64,000 nucleotides of DNA, from NCBI GenBank assembly GCA_011037195.1, contig JAAEAF010014740.1, positions 39,992 through 103,991 on the forward strand. Direction: 5' to 3'. A program made the position numbers and the translations under genes. The notes under the pieces are model-generated. The model did not search any database, had not been told where the DNA came from, and saw only the letters and a list, made by a program, of their open reading frames with translations. Shown piece by piece: positions 10,492 through 22,370 of this stretch (the stretch's first letter is position 1; each line of letters starts with the position of its first letter). Source of the DNA: Triatoma infestans. Taxonomy: Eukaryota; Arthropoda; Insecta; Hemiptera; Reduviidae.

Positions 10492-11574
10492 TTTGTACAG
10501 GAGTTGATAATGTTTCCATAAAAAATTGTAAATATTGAAGGAAGTGATGGTAAAGAGCTTTTAGAACTGTTTAAAGGGCAAACAGCAAGTTTTGTAAAAG
10601 TTGGTCCAAAAAAATGGACACTTCCAGCAAAGTATGCTGAACATGCTGAAAAATATTATACTTTTGATTTGAAACAAGATGATTTATGGCTTGTGGCGCG
10701 TCCTAGATCAGGTGAGATTACCCATGTTGCTAGATATATTAAATTATTTTCATAAAGTTTAATATTTTATATTTGTTTTAGGCTCCACTTGGATGCAAGA
10801 GTTACTTTGGCTAATAAATAACAAATTAGATTATGAGGTTTCGTCAAAAATACCTATGAATATACGATTTCCAATATTTGAGTATGATATTTTAAATTAT
10901 TAGAGTCATTTAAACCTTTAATTTTATGGAAATTATTGACATTAAGTGAACGGTATTTTTTAGTTGATTTTTAATTTGGAGGACCATTGTATAAGAGGCT
11001 CTTGTACAAGTTGAACATAAGAATGGGAGAATATTTCTTGGAGAAAGAATGTTTCTTTCTAACATGGAAAAATTATTTCGGTACCAGTGGTCTGTGATGG
11101 GTCCAACATAGCGGTCTTTATTTCATTTACACAATAGTTTCTGGTCCAAACGTTTACAACTTCTCCTTAAATATGAATATATTCAGTTCCGATAAAAATA
11201 AACCGAAATAGTATGTATTTTGAACCTTCAAAAAGTAACTTCCTTTTAGATTGATTCCTTTTGGCAATAACAGTATTTTGAGAAGCGCTTTAAAAACTTG
11301 AAATTGGTTGTATGGCATTTTTTCTTAATACTTAAAAATTCAATATAAATTTTAGGTACAATATGATCTTGACTGATAAACACTTGAAAGCGATGGCGGA
11401 ATTAAATGACAATGATCCAGAAGTAATAAAATTAATCAAATATATTGATACTCCAGGTTAGTTGTTCCAAAAATAGATTACTGATATAATAAAGACTTAC
11501 AGTTAAATTAAAGAAATAATTAACTATTGTATTATTTGAAATATATGAGAGAATTTTTATTCTTAGAGTTTAAA

Positions 11575-11790
11575 TTGTAGTAGACGGGAAGGGTTAGCAT
11601 ACTGGACTATCCCGCGGAGGACCGGGTTCGAGTCATTGATACACCTCAAACCCTTTGAGTTGCACAAAGTTGCCGCTAGCTGCAGTGGTGATGGGAGGGG
11701 TTCAGGAAAATGTGAGTAAACGGCAGAATAGTAAGGGAAGTTCCAGGACGCCACTCTGTTTTTTTTTCCCTTTCAGAGGTTCAACAGAGA
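11575..11790 (+). mobile_element. SINE-like element with tRNA-type head, different body
   Basis: In intron 3 of SULT copy A. The head resembles the main SINE family (GGGTTAGCATACTGGACT, then GGGTTCGAGTC as a B box), but the following body (CTTTGAGTTGCACAAAGTTG) is not shared with it. I see no clear A-tail or target duplication. It may be a second SINE family or a chimera. It is not a functional tRNA. Confidence 0.5.
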
Positions 11791-12199
11791 AACTGTCTTA
11801 AATAAAATGAACAATTACCTTGGCTCCTCTAAAATAATTAAATAAAATTATGTAACTGTAATAATCTATAAATAAATATATTGTTTTCTAAAATAAAAAT
11901 AATTATAATATAAATAAATAATAAAAAAATAATTTTCTTTCCAAAAAAAATAGTGTTCCTAGCTAGATGCCAACCTGTGCTCTACTGTAAAGCGGGCGCC
12001 TTAACACCCTCTGCTAACGAGTTAACTGGTATAAATTATTAGGTATAAACTTGCCTATTTATACGGCCTGCCAGCAACTTTTGACAAAAAGGGAAAAGAG
12101 GATGCCAAGTAAATTCAAAACATACATATAATTTAAATAGCTTCGGGAAAATAAGAAATAACATCAGAATGAAATAAAATAAACGTTTAACTTTTAATT

Positions 12200-13880
12200 T
12201 ACATCTGTACTGGTGAATTTTCGGCTATCTGGAAACATAGTTATGTTATACCAATTTATAAATCTGATGATCGTAAGGATGTAAAAAATTACCATCCTAT
12301 TAGCATATTATCTGTAATTCCAAAGTTATTCGAAAGTTTGATTTAAGATATTATATCTCCACCGCTATAATTTTTAATTATTCCTGAACATGGCTTTACG
12401 CCTAAGCACCAACAACCACCAACTTACTAACCCTTCAACAATCTATCCTAACAGCTTTTGAATCTTATCTCCAATTGGACGTTTTTTACTTAGATGTGTC
12501 TAAAGTGTTTGATTCTGTAAACATAAATTTGCTTCTGAATAAGTTGCAATCATACGGTATTTCAGGAGTTCTTCTTACTTGGTACCGAAATTATCTCACC
12601 AACCGATTTCAAACTGTCAAGGTTCGTTCTTCTTTTGCTCATACGATTCAAGCTTCCTCAGGTGTGCCTCAGGGCTTGCATTTGGGACCTCTTCTTTATA
12701 ATTTACATGGGACATGTAATATATGTCCCAAGTAAAATTCCTTTTCTTTGCTGATGACTTGAAATTATTCTGTGAAATAAAATGTTCACAAGATTTGTTG
12801 CGTTTACAGAAAACTCTTGATGAAGTGAGTCTTTGGTTTCATGACAATCGATTAAAATTAACACTGCTAAATCCTTCTTTCTCTCTTTTTCTAGACCCTC
12901 TATAAAATTTAATAATAAATACAGTCTTAATAACCGTCCTCTTTCTGCTGTTGAGTACAAATGATTTAGGTGTCACATTTCAATCTGACCTGTCGTTTTC
13001 CATCCATATTGAGACAATGCAAATAAAGCTCTGAAGTTGTCGGGTTTCATTTCTCGAAACACCCGTAATTTCAATGATATTTCATCCGTTAAACATCTTT
13101 ACTGCTCTCTTGTTCGCTCACAACTTGAATTTTCTACTCCTGTTTGGTCTCCTTATCTTCTTTCTCACAAACACTCACTGGAACATGTTCAATATAAATT
13201 CTTTAAGCTGATTTCTTTTAAATTAAATATTCCTTATACTTCTAATAACATACCTGCACTACAGGAGCTTACAAACCTACCTTCTTTAGAATCAAGCCGT
13301 ACATATCTTGACTTTATGTTTATCTTCAAACTACTTAATAATCATATTGACTGTTCTTTATTACTTTCCCAGCTGAATTTTCGTATACATCTTCATAACC
13401 ATAGATTTCCTTCTACTTTCTTTGTACCTCATCTCTCCTATAATTATCTCCTACATTCTGGTCTTAATCGACTCAGTAGAATTGGCAATAATACCATTCA
13501 ACATTCCATTATCTTGACATTTTCCATTCTTCGTCTCATATCATTAAGTCTGCTATTCTTCGCATTTCTCCTCCATAGCCATGGTCGCATAATAAGAAGT
13601 GAATGTCCACCATAAATAAACTTATAGTTCGTTCTATTTATTTGAAATAATATTTTTGGCAGTTTTATGTATTATATTATATTCTTGTACATATATAGTT
13701 TTAAGTTTTTATTTTCTTATATAGTATTTTGAACATTTTATATATATATTTTATTATCATTACTATTACTGTAGTTATTGTAATTTGGGCAATAATTGTG
13801 TGATTAATATTTTATACCTAAATTTGTAATTGTTTAGTTATTGGGTTCTGCCCATATATATAAATAAATAAATACAATAT
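12200..13880 (+). mobile_element. CR1-like LINE RT fragment in intron 3 of SULT copy A
   Basis: Frameshifted + strand RT: IYKSDDRKDVKNYHPISILS (finger), DVFYLDVSKVFDSVNINLLL (palm), SSGVPQGLHLGPLLYNL, FLFFADDLKLF (FADD in place of YADD), a thumb LGVTFQSDLSFSIHIE, and a C-terminal block SLVRSQLEFSTPVWSPY typical of CR1/Daphne-like LINEs. The 3' end is an A/T tail, TATATATAAATAAATAAATA, near 13855-13878. The endonuclease is missing (5' truncation). It is oriented with the host gene and lies wholly inside the intron. Confidence 0.8.
13037..13615 (+). pseudogene. C-terminal region of the LINE ORF2 in intron 3 of copy A
   Basis: An open stretch of 192 codons downstream of the RT catalytic core. 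It carries the thumb/connection region: RNFNDISSVKHLYCSLVRSQ, WSPYLLSHKHSLEHVQYKF and PALQELTNLPSLESSRTYL. These blocks are found after the RT of CR1-like LINEs; their function is poorly known. It is separated from the RT core at 12475-12905 by stops and frame changes. The Met at 13037 is incidental. Confidence 0.65.
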
Positions 13881-14354
13881 TTCAATTAATCTGGCCAACA
13901 GACAAGTACTATCAGAAATGTTTCCCCCTTTTTTTTGAATTTTTCTTTATATTTTATTTACTATTTTACACGAAGCCTGGTTCGTGGTGTTCACATAACA
14001 TAAATTGTAAATGTTTCTTAACAATCACCACACACAACAAAGGCACCTTTCGTTTTCCTGCGATTTTTCCCTGCCCCGCTCCTCCTCTTCAATCCCCTTC
14101 ACGGGAGTGATGTCGCCCACTCCTCGAGGAAGCCCGCTTGTCAGCTTTCGCGTGGAATAAATCTCTTTTTTCTTTAGCGTTCACCTTCTCTCTTGTTATC
14201 CCTTCTTGACCTTTTTTTCTCTTAAGTACTACAAAACAGTATATTGTACTACAAAGCATAAAAATTATATAAATAAACTTATTTCTGTAGGTAAAATTAA
14301 GAATGCAGTTATAATAGATGTATTAATATTAATATTTTAAAATTATTTTGTCAG
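13881..14354. other. Remainder of SULT A intron 3, no gene
   Basis: AT-rich except for a pyrimidine-rich patch at about 14040-14220 (for example CCTGCCCCGCTCCTCCTC) of unknown origin. No ORF or repeat signature is recognised. From about 14280 it becomes alignable with the end of intron 3 in copies B-D (TTATTTTGTCAG acceptor). Confidence 0.4.
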
Positions 14355-15347
14355 TCTACGTAACCGGCAAGACCATGAAGTCACCTAGGCATTTTAAAAC
14401 ACATCTACCGCTCAGTCTAATGCCACCAAATTTATTAGACACCTGTAAAGTGGTTTATTTGGCTAGAAATCCTTTTGATGTTGCCGTCTCATTTTATCAA
14501 TTCAGTAAATTATTTAAAGCAATCGATTATCAAAGTGAATTTGAGAAATATTGGGAATTGTTTGAAAAAGATCCAAGTAAGTATCAACAGAATAGTCTGT
14601 TTTGTTTTTTGTTTTTTTTGTTTCTTTCAGCTGTGTATTCTCCATATTGGGAACATATTAAGGAAGGATGAGAGAAGAGGAATCATCCAAATTTTTTGTT
14701 TTTATTTTATGAGGATTTACTGCGAGTGAGTGACTTGTTAAAATAGATTGTGATACCCACTGCTATTATTTGATCGGATTATTTGAATATTATTTGCAAT
14801 ATATTTTTTGACCTAGTTAAATTATGATCTAGTAATTTTATTTACGGCAAAAGCTTACTATTTGTCAGATTGTTTCCTTTTCTATTATTTGAAGAACCCA
14901 TCCCACTTAGTGATAATAATTTCATTTAGGTTAATTCTTATAATTAATTATTTAATTTACTTCCCTAGGATTTACATGGTAATATAAGAAAAATATGTAC
15001 ATTTTTAAACAAACAAATGACCGAAGATGAAATTAAAACTCTAGCGGATTATTTACATATCGATAATTTTCGTAAAAATTTTACACCTACTATAGTGTCA
15101 TCTAAAACTAAAGGATTGATTAATCCAGAAGCACAAGGGTTTATTCGTAGAGGTTAGTTTATTTTCCATTTCAGAGTAAGTAAAATGAAATTACTTATTT
15201 TATTGGTTCACAATTTGATTTGCTTTATTTTATACAGGCAAAATCGGAGGCAATGAGGAATTTAATGATGACAAAATTAAATTGAGAGCCGAGAAATGGT
15301 TTAAAGAGAATTTAGCTAAAACTGATATTGTATTTCCAGAATTTTAG

Positions 15348-16140
15348 CATTTCTATTTTATATATTAGTTCACAGTCTGTTTGGATATAATCCCCAAGAA
15401 ATACGCTAAAAAATTTTTTTTTTTTTACTTATATAGCTGTATTTTTGGAAGCTGCATTCAACTGCAACTTTGATCAGAGAGATGAGAATAGTGAATTATG
15501 CTGTCGATTTTATTGATTGCTGTAATATATCCACAAACTAATATAGATACTAAATTTTAATTCCTAAATAAAATAAATATTACTTTTGCCTTTTTAATTT
15601 TTTTTTCCTCTGATAATGATAATTTAAAATATACTTCATGCGTTCATTTTCCAATAACTTCATAAAATATAGCTGTAAGATACGAAATCTTTTAGTTTCA
15701 TTTATCTTTTAAGGTTCGTGTCTCCTAAATATACCAAGATATAATCTAAGAAATGAAAATTTTGTGAAAATAAGAATTAGATAATTCAGTGCAATAGATC
15801 TTTAAAAAAAGTTATTGTTTAATGAAAACAGTAATAATAATTAATTTTTAATTTTGGTAAAGTTCAATGTCATGCACAAATTATTTGTTGTGCACATTAA
15901 ACTCACTTCAGTGATATCTGTTATTCAGGTTCAACTAGTGAAAACGCGGTTAGGATATCACCTGAGAGAACATCACGCTTTTCTGAAGATCCATAATAGA
16001 TTTAAAAACAAAAAATTAAATTAACTTTTTTGTCAAGTTAAATTAATATCAGTCTTTTTCCATCAAATTACATCTTTTTCAACAAAATTAAAATATCTTC
16101 CTTCAAACTTTTTCGGTTCAATTTTATTGACATAACTGTT
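15348..16140. other. Duplicated 3' flank of SULT copy A
   Basis: Non-coding. It is colinear with 28386-29282 downstream of copy B, including CTGCATTCAACTGCAACTTT and GTTCAACTAGTGAAAA. A pair of overlapping AATAAA hexamers near 15567 is a plausible polyadenylation signal. This shows that the duplication unit extended well beyond the gene. Confidence 0.6.
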
Positions 16141-16390
16141 AATAATGGCCCGGCAGTCGATGCCATTTTTCATTATAAAATAAATAAATATATATGGACA
16201 ATTATAAATAAAGTAGACAATTGTAAATCGTCTGCCGGAGGTTGATGTACATATTATAAATAATAATAATTACAAATTGTTTTATAAATTGAATAAACAT
16301 TTAAGAACATAAAAACTACTAACAAAGGCATACAAATATTGAAAGAAGAAAGAAAACAAGAGTGGAAATATAATAATAATAATAATACTA

Positions 16391-16427
<37 letters not shown>

Positions 16428-17750
16428 CAAAAAAACAAAAAAAAAAAATCACTCCTTTAAGGAAGTCATTCACTTAAACTTAATTTTTTTTTTTTTTTAA
16501 TAAAAAAAGAATTAGTTTTCTAAATAACTAAATACATTTAGTTAAGACAAAAAAAAGAAGCTGAATCGTAACAATACAAAGAAAGCTTAATCAAACTTAA
16601 ATTCCATAATTAAATTATATCTCTAGTGCCAGGCATGTCTCGCAAAATTAATAATTCCTATGAAGTTTTGCCCATGGAGGAACAACATTCACTGCGATCT
16701 AGTTAGTCTGTCGTAATCAACATAAAGCAAACGTATCTTGGAGAGAATGAAACACTCTGCCAAAAAGTGGTAGATATCCTCCCTCGCTGGAGAGATACAC
16801 GCTATGTTCGCTAAACATAAGGAGTTATTTCTCTTAACCCAAAGGGTATAATTTAAATAGAGCAGCTCACCGCGAAATTCTGAATAGCGTTGCCAAGTTG
16901 ACTAATCGTTAGGTTCGTTGAATTGGAATCAAGCTACAAGGCTTGACAGTATAGTCCAGCTCTTTATACAATAAAAACCTCGTAGACCAATTAGCCAACT
17001 CCACTCATTCTTCAAGATGGTGACCCTCTATTCTTTGTACAATGATCGTCAGTTGCGTCCGCCAACTAAACATATTAGCGGATGAATCAAATATACAGGT
17101 GTAACGTTGAGCTAAGGAAGACCAATGCTTAAACAAAAAAATTTTATTTTTAATAATCTCCAAAACCAATATTTTGGGAAGGCGGTAATCAGGCAAGATA
17201 AGAATTTTGAGACAGTAGCTAAAATGTAGTGAAAATATAAAAACCTCAATAAGTGTTGTAGACATTTCAATGGGAAACATATAATTAGGGGTCACTGAGG
17301 GCAATCTGAAAACTTTTTTAATAAAAAAAATCTGTGTAACATTTCTAATTCTTCATACATTTTTAAGCCCCAAACCTGACAGGCATAACAAACTACGGTA
17401 CGAGAAACTGCATTAAAAAAAGTATATTTAGCCGAAGGCGCGACAGAGGTATTTGCAATGAAATCAGACAGAACCTGTTGATCCCGAATTTGGTCAATGA
17501 GATTCTATCTTTCAAGTGAGAAATCATAGATAATCGGGTAGACAACAAAAGACCCAGATATTTATACTGATTAACTACTTCCACGGGTGAACCCTTCCTT
17601 ATAAAGCCAACGTTCAGAAGAAGCAAGTCTACCTCTCTTCTGAAATATCATAATTTTAGATTTATTTAAATTCCAGAGATCACAACAGGATTCTAAAATT
17701 TTAATATTTCTTTTGAGAGTAATAGGGTTACACCGACACAAGCCAACACA
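16141..17750 (-). mobile_element. LINE fragment (RT thumb to 3' end) in the flank of copy A
   Basis: Minus-strand pieces: NPITLKRNIKILESCCDLWN, KSKIMIFQKRGRLASSERW, VEVVNQYKYLGLLLSTRLS, then VFRLPSVTPNYMFPIE. These are the region after the YADD box in the LINE family also seen at 29283-30560, 46930-51316 and 55195-56850. The 3' UTR contains a CGTCTGCCGG motif (read on +) and TAA-rich sequence. The same insertion sits at the same relative place downstream of copy B, so it predates that duplication. The R1 element at 17751 begins where this LINE breaks off. Confidence 0.75.
16363..16433. repeat. (TAA)n microsatellite
   Basis: About 70 bp of TAA repeats with a few interruptions, inside the LINE 3' region. 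Related LINE copies end in TTA/TAA runs, so this probably grew from a LINE tail. The ORF reading poly-Tyr/Ile here is an artefact. Confidence 0.85.
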
Positions 17751-18636
17751 GATTATGGAAGAAGCCCATAATTTTACGGACAATGACCTGAGAGTGTTGC
17801 GTATCGTCCACGCTTCCTGTGATAGATGGATATGGACTGCTGTTGCGGTGTGCAATCCAGACATCACTCTATTGCGTCTGCCACAATACAGCACCAGTCA
17901 TTGTACTTGTGTGCTGATAACGGCTGCAAATGGCGTTGAGTTGATGCTGGTAAGCTTGTACTGCCAGCCGTCGTGCGACATAAGAACGTCTATATCTCAT
18001 TTAAGTCGGCTCTTGCGAGAAAATAGAGGAGAAAAGATAATAGTGGCCCCTGACATAAATGCATGGTCACCTACGTGGTATGACGACGCTTTGGATGACA
18101 GAGGGAGGTACTTTGAGGAGTGCATTGTCTCTAATGATCTATGCGTCGTGAACATGCCCGGACATCTAAAGACTTACGTAGGAAATGGGAACTACGCTCA
18201 GCACAACCTGGACGTCACACTGTGCACAGCTTCTGCTGTTGACAGGGTATATGGTTGGAAGGTGACTTACTGGGTGACTGGTGATCACAGGGCTATACTT
18301 TTCGAAGTTGCCTGGGACACCAAGCCATGTCTCGTCTATGAGGGTCTAGAAAGATACTCAGTCAAACATGCTGACTGGGAAAGATATAAGACCCTCCTTC
18401 AGCGCAGTATTGCTCCCAAACATGTCCAAGAGGATACCATTGCTGGTGTTGATAAGGCGGTCACGGAGCTGACTGAGGCAATACCGGGCGTAAGTGGGGA
18501 GGCTTTAAAGAAAATACCCACTAGTCGTACGCGCTGTGTCCCTTGGTGGACACGGGAGCTGACAACAGCTAAAAAAGAAGTAGCCAGGAAGCGAAGACCG
18601 TACCAACGGGAACGGAATGAGGAATCCCGTCAATGA
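17713..18636 (+). pseudogene. R1-clade endonuclease domain ORF
   Basis: An open stretch of 307 codons whose first ~15 residues come from the interrupted LINE rather than R1. It shows the R1 endonuclease order LVSLYCQPSCDIR, IIVAPDINAWSPTWYDDALD, VVNMPGHLKTYVGNGNYAQH, LDVTLC and VTGDHRAILFEV. The N-A-W-S-P and GDHR blocks correspond to the catalytic N and H residues. It then enters the linker and ends at a stop at 18636. The product would have been part of a larger ORF2 with the RT. Confidence 0.75.
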
Positions 18637-20870
18637 CATTTAGATGAGTATCGTAGTGCCCGAAGCCAGTATAAATAGATGGTGTTGCAGGCCAAGACCT
18701 CAAGCTGGCGGGAGTTCGTGGAGTCACAAAGCAATAGAGATCCATGGGGTATTGTACACAAGGTGCCGTCTAATAAGATGAAGACACACCTGATACTAGC
18801 CAGTCTGAATATAGACGGAATATCGGGTGTTGGGTCCTGGAAAGAATCGACTCAGCACTTATTGAAAGTACTCCTCCCGGAGGATAACCCTCTGGATGAC
18901 ACTCTATTGCAAAGAAGTCGTCGCGAAGGAGCCTATGAGTCACCAGCTCTGGATTGCTCCGTGGCCGAGTTTGACATATATGATATTAAGTTCGTTATTG
19001 GCAAAATTAAGAACAAGAGGGTTAAGAAAATTAAACACCCGACATATATATGATTAATGGAGAAATTGTCCGGAAAAATGAGGAGTTCTAAGCCAGTATC
19101 TGCTTGACCTTTTCAAAGGGATATTTTCCCAGTCAGTGGAAAACAGGGCTTGTCAAAGTGTTGTATAAAGGTGGTAACAAGCCCATCGATGATGCAAAGT
19201 CGTATCGATTGATACAACTCCTGCCTGTTTTTGGGAAACTGCTGGAGAAACTGATCATAATGAGATTGAAAAGCTTTATCAGTTTCAGTTCCAGTCAGTA
19301 TGGTTTTGTATTGGGTAGATCGACGACAGATGCGATCTTGAAATGTGGTCCGTGGCAGTGGGCACAAATACGTCCTCACTGTATTCCTGGACATAGCTGG
19401 TGCCTTCGATAATGTCTGGAGGCCGACTGTATTAGAGTCACTTAGAAGAAGAGATTGTCCACCGTATCTTCTGAAATTGATACAAAGCTACCTCACCCAA
19501 AGGGTGGCGGTGCTTGTGACTCAAGCCGGCGAAATTTCCAGGCCAATAACTAAAGGTTGTCCGCAGGAGTCGGTGGTGGGCTCGTTCTTGTGGAATTTGG
19601 TCATGGACGGATTGCTAGAGCATATAGAGATGATGGATTATTGTGATTCAGTTGCATACACTGGCGACCTTGCAATAGTCGTTCATGGTGATTCTCGTCG
19701 GGAGTTAGAGGAGCGTGTAAGCGCTGTAGTAACCCGAATAAAAAAATGGTGTCAAGGGGAGAAGCTTCGGATTTCGTTCGATAAGTCTAAAGTGATGCTA
19801 ATGAAAGGCAAACATCATCCCAGTCGCCCTCCCTGGATAAGGGTGAACGATCACAGAATAGTCCATGTGATCCAGTTTGAGTACCTGGGCGTGCTGCTGG
19901 ATTGGAGGCTTTCTTTTAAGCTCCATATTCAGTGGGTTGCCTCCAGATGTCTCAACTTATGCCAGGAAATAAAAAGAGTAGCCCGTGGTGAGTGGGGGCT
20001 GAAGACTGGTGTGGCCCTAACCATTTATAGGGGCTTAATAGAGAATGTCGCAGCGTACGCAGCTGCCTGTTGGGCCGACAAGCTTGACATGCAGTCGTAC
20101 AGCGGCACTCTGTTGGGGATGCAAAGAGTAATTTTATGCTCTGTAACAAGGGCTTATGCGACATCATCCACGGCTTTCTTACCGGTGGTCGCTGGTGTGT
20201 TGCCGCTTGATCTCCTTATTGAGATGAGAGCCCTTACACATAAGTTTAAAAAAGGGCTCATGATTGTCCTCGATGGTGAGGAGCTGTCCAGTCAGATGCC
20301 TACTACTCTTGCAAAGAATAAGATCCGAGAGTATGAGATTGGGAAGTGGAAAAGACGTGGGATGAGGCAGAAACAGGAAGAATCGCATATGACTTCTTGC
20401 CAAATTTGCGTCACAGACTATCGATACGATGGCTGGAGCTATCCCAAACCGTAACGCAATACTTCACGGGCCACGGGGAGTTCAATTCTAAGCTCCATGA
20501 GTTGGGTTTGAAAGATTCCCCGAATTGCGAGTGCGGTGAACGGGACACTGTGCACCACTTTCTCTTCCGATGTTCTTTCCTCGACGCTGCAAGAATCCAT
20601 ACGGAATTCAAGCTGAAAAGGAGGCGAGAGAATTGGCCGGGAGAATGTAAAGAGTTAGTGAAAAGTGGTCAAAATTTTAACGACTTTGTTCAGTTTGCTC
20701 GAGAAGTAGCGGTAATACGCCGCGAATATGTAGAGGTCCGCCTCCACGTGGCAGGATACGAAGGTAACTTGCCTACATAGTAGGCAAGGTTAAGTGACCA
20801 TAGGCACCGGTTTTGGCGCTATGCGCTAGGTACGGTGGCCAGGAGTGTGCTTAATTTTGAATTTTGAATT
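17751..20870 (+). mobile_element. R1-clade LINE, long but inactive copy
   Basis: Contains endonuclease (17756-18350), linker (about 18350-19050), RT (19104-20100), thumb/C-terminal region and a terminal zinc motif (CECGERDTVHHFLFRC, about 20523-20580), then a 3' UTR with GGCGCTATGCGC. The motifs FLDIAGAFDNVWRPT and GSFLWNLVMDGLLEHIE place it in the R1 group. The 5' end is truncated within the preceding LINE. At least four frame changes separate the pieces, and the catalytic YADD has become YTGD, so the element cannot retrotranspose. A second copy is nested at 6864-9360. Confidence 0.88.
19104..20780 (+). pseudogene. R1-clade reverse transcriptase and C-terminal zinc region, frameshifted
   Basis: Three overlapping frames make one RT. 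The first (19104-19412) has FPSQWKTGLVKVLYKGGNKP, LLPVFGKLLEKLI and QYGFVLGRSTTDAI. The second (19345-20454) has FLDIAGAFDNVW, LWNLVMDGLLEHIE, AYTGD at the catalytic site (YADD in active enzymes), the thumb FEYLGVLLDWRLSFK and ITIYRGLIENVAAYA-like connection. The third (20346-20780) holds the CCHC-type finger. Two frameshifts and the lost Asp make it inactive. Confidence 0.82.
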
Positions 20871-21052
20871 TGCCAGTGTCAGTTGCCGATTGCATAGGAG
20901 GAGGAAAGTTAGAAGGACTAGAAGAAGTGGTGGGTATGGTGAAATTGGGAGGGTTATTGGGAAGTATGGGTTTCGGTATTTATCCGAATTTAAATTTGCC
21001 GCCGTCATAATATAATAATTTATCAATCTGTAGGCTGTGTCCTAAATGTACA
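20871..21052. other. Short spacer, no gene
   Basis: Between the R1 3' end and the BEL/Pao repeat. It has a G-rich/A-rich patch (GGAGGAGGAAAG). Nothing is recognised. Confidence 0.4.
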
Positions 21053-21211
21053 GAGGGGGTAGTCCCTTTTTATTACCCTCTCCAGTCAGTCACTCGTATG
21101 CACTCAGACAAGCTAGTTGTATGCTGCGGCACAGTCTACTTGTACAGTTTAGACCACTTCCGCTTTCCATACGTGAAAACCCAAGTTTTGCCACTGCTGG
21201 TTTTCCTCGGG
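21053..21211 (+). repeat. Direct repeat (LTR-like), left
   Basis: Shares TAGTCCCTTTTTATTACCCT, CAGTCAGTCACTCGTATGCA and GACCACTTCCGCTTTCC with 22371-22532. There is a 3-bp indel and a few substitutions. It forms the left border of the BEL/Pao remnant. Confidence 0.85.
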
Positions 21212-22370
21212 GTACCCCATTATCTGATGACCTGGCTCAACTCTGGAAAGGCTTTGCGGCCATGTTATCGACTAGTTTGGCAGAAGTAAAAATTGCTCGT
21301 CCTTTCGGTTCTGCGTCGCCACCCAAACAGTTACATGGGTTTGCTGATGCCTCCCAACTTGGATATGCCGCCGTCTTATATATTCGGTCAGCTTCTCAGC
21401 AAGTCGTCTGTTGTACGCTTTTGACTGCTAAACTAAGGTAGCCCCTCTAAAGACGATGACTGTGCCTCGTCTTGAACTTTCAGGCGCACATCTTTTGGCT
21501 AAACTAGCTCACATGTCAGGGACAGCTGTTAAGCCGTCATATGTCCATTGGAAAAATATTTTTATGGACTGATTCTGCTATTGTCCTGGAGTAGATTAAA
21601 ACTTCCTCCTATTTACTTAAAACCTTTGTAGCTAACCGGGTGGCCCAGATTTCTGAATTAACAGAAGATTCCAAGTGGTCACATATCCCTGGCGATGTCA
21701 ATCCAGCTGACCTTGCGTCGAGAGGTTGATACCCCAGTGAGTTAATTTCATCTCCGATGTGGTGAACAGGACCTCCCTGGTTGTACAAGTATGAGGAATT
21801 TTGGCATTCCATGCCACCTCCTGCCATTGTGGATGACCAGTTATTAGAATTAAAACCGGTAGCTCCCTGCTCTTTGGCTGTCACTCAGTGAGACGTTTAA
21901 TTATTTTCAACAGTGTCTTCTTGGGATAAATGTCTGCGTATTGTAACGCTCATGATCAAGTGGTTTCCGTCAAGGCTCAAAGGCAGTAATTTGACCCCCT
22001 TAGATTGGCCCATAACTATCTTATGCGCTACATACAGTTAAGCGGACTCCCCGAAGATTTACTTGCCGTTAAACGGAATAAACCTGCGCGAACTGCCATT
22101 CAACGACTACCTAGACGATTTTGGTTTAATGCGCGTCAGAGGTCGGTTGACCAACGCCCTGAATTATGAAGGTCAGCATCCCATAATTTTGCCTAAGAGA
22201 CATTATTTAACTGATTTGTTAATTCGTCACACCCATATAAAGCTAGGTCATGCTGGACCCTTCAGGTTCAATCCCAGCTATCTCTTACCTACTGGATACT
22301 GGCTGCGCGCCAAGTAATACGTACTATAATTTTTAATTGTGTGGAACGCTTCAGGGTAAATCCCTGATAG

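Larger units (their letters stand above)
10510..15347 (+). pseudogene. Cytosolic sulfotransferase copy A (two nonsense codons)
   Basis: Seven-exon homologue of copies B-D. Exons: 10510-10711, 10782-10881, 11356-11456, 14355-14576, 14631-14725, 14969-15152, 15238-15347. All splice phases match the intact copies. Codon 4 is TAA (10519-10521) where the others have TAT, and the Trp codon of GEGW-type exon 5 is TGA (14669-14671). No in-frame Met follows in exon 1, so reinitiation would lose the P-loop. The remaining exons are open and keep PRSGSTWMQE, FKTHLP and YLARNPFDVAVSFY, suggesting recent loss. Intron 3 is swollen to 2.9 kb by a LINE and a SINE-like insertion, and a SINE sits at the 5' boundary. 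Readthrough is conceivable but unsupported. Confidence 0.88.

Noticed and set aside
11953..12030. Minus-strand tRNA-like sequence in intron 3 of SULT A
   Set aside because: It has a loose A-box-like stretch and a poor B box; no reliable fold or second copy could be seen.
16282..16473. ORF rich in Tyr and Ile
   Set aside because: Translation of a TAA microsatellite.
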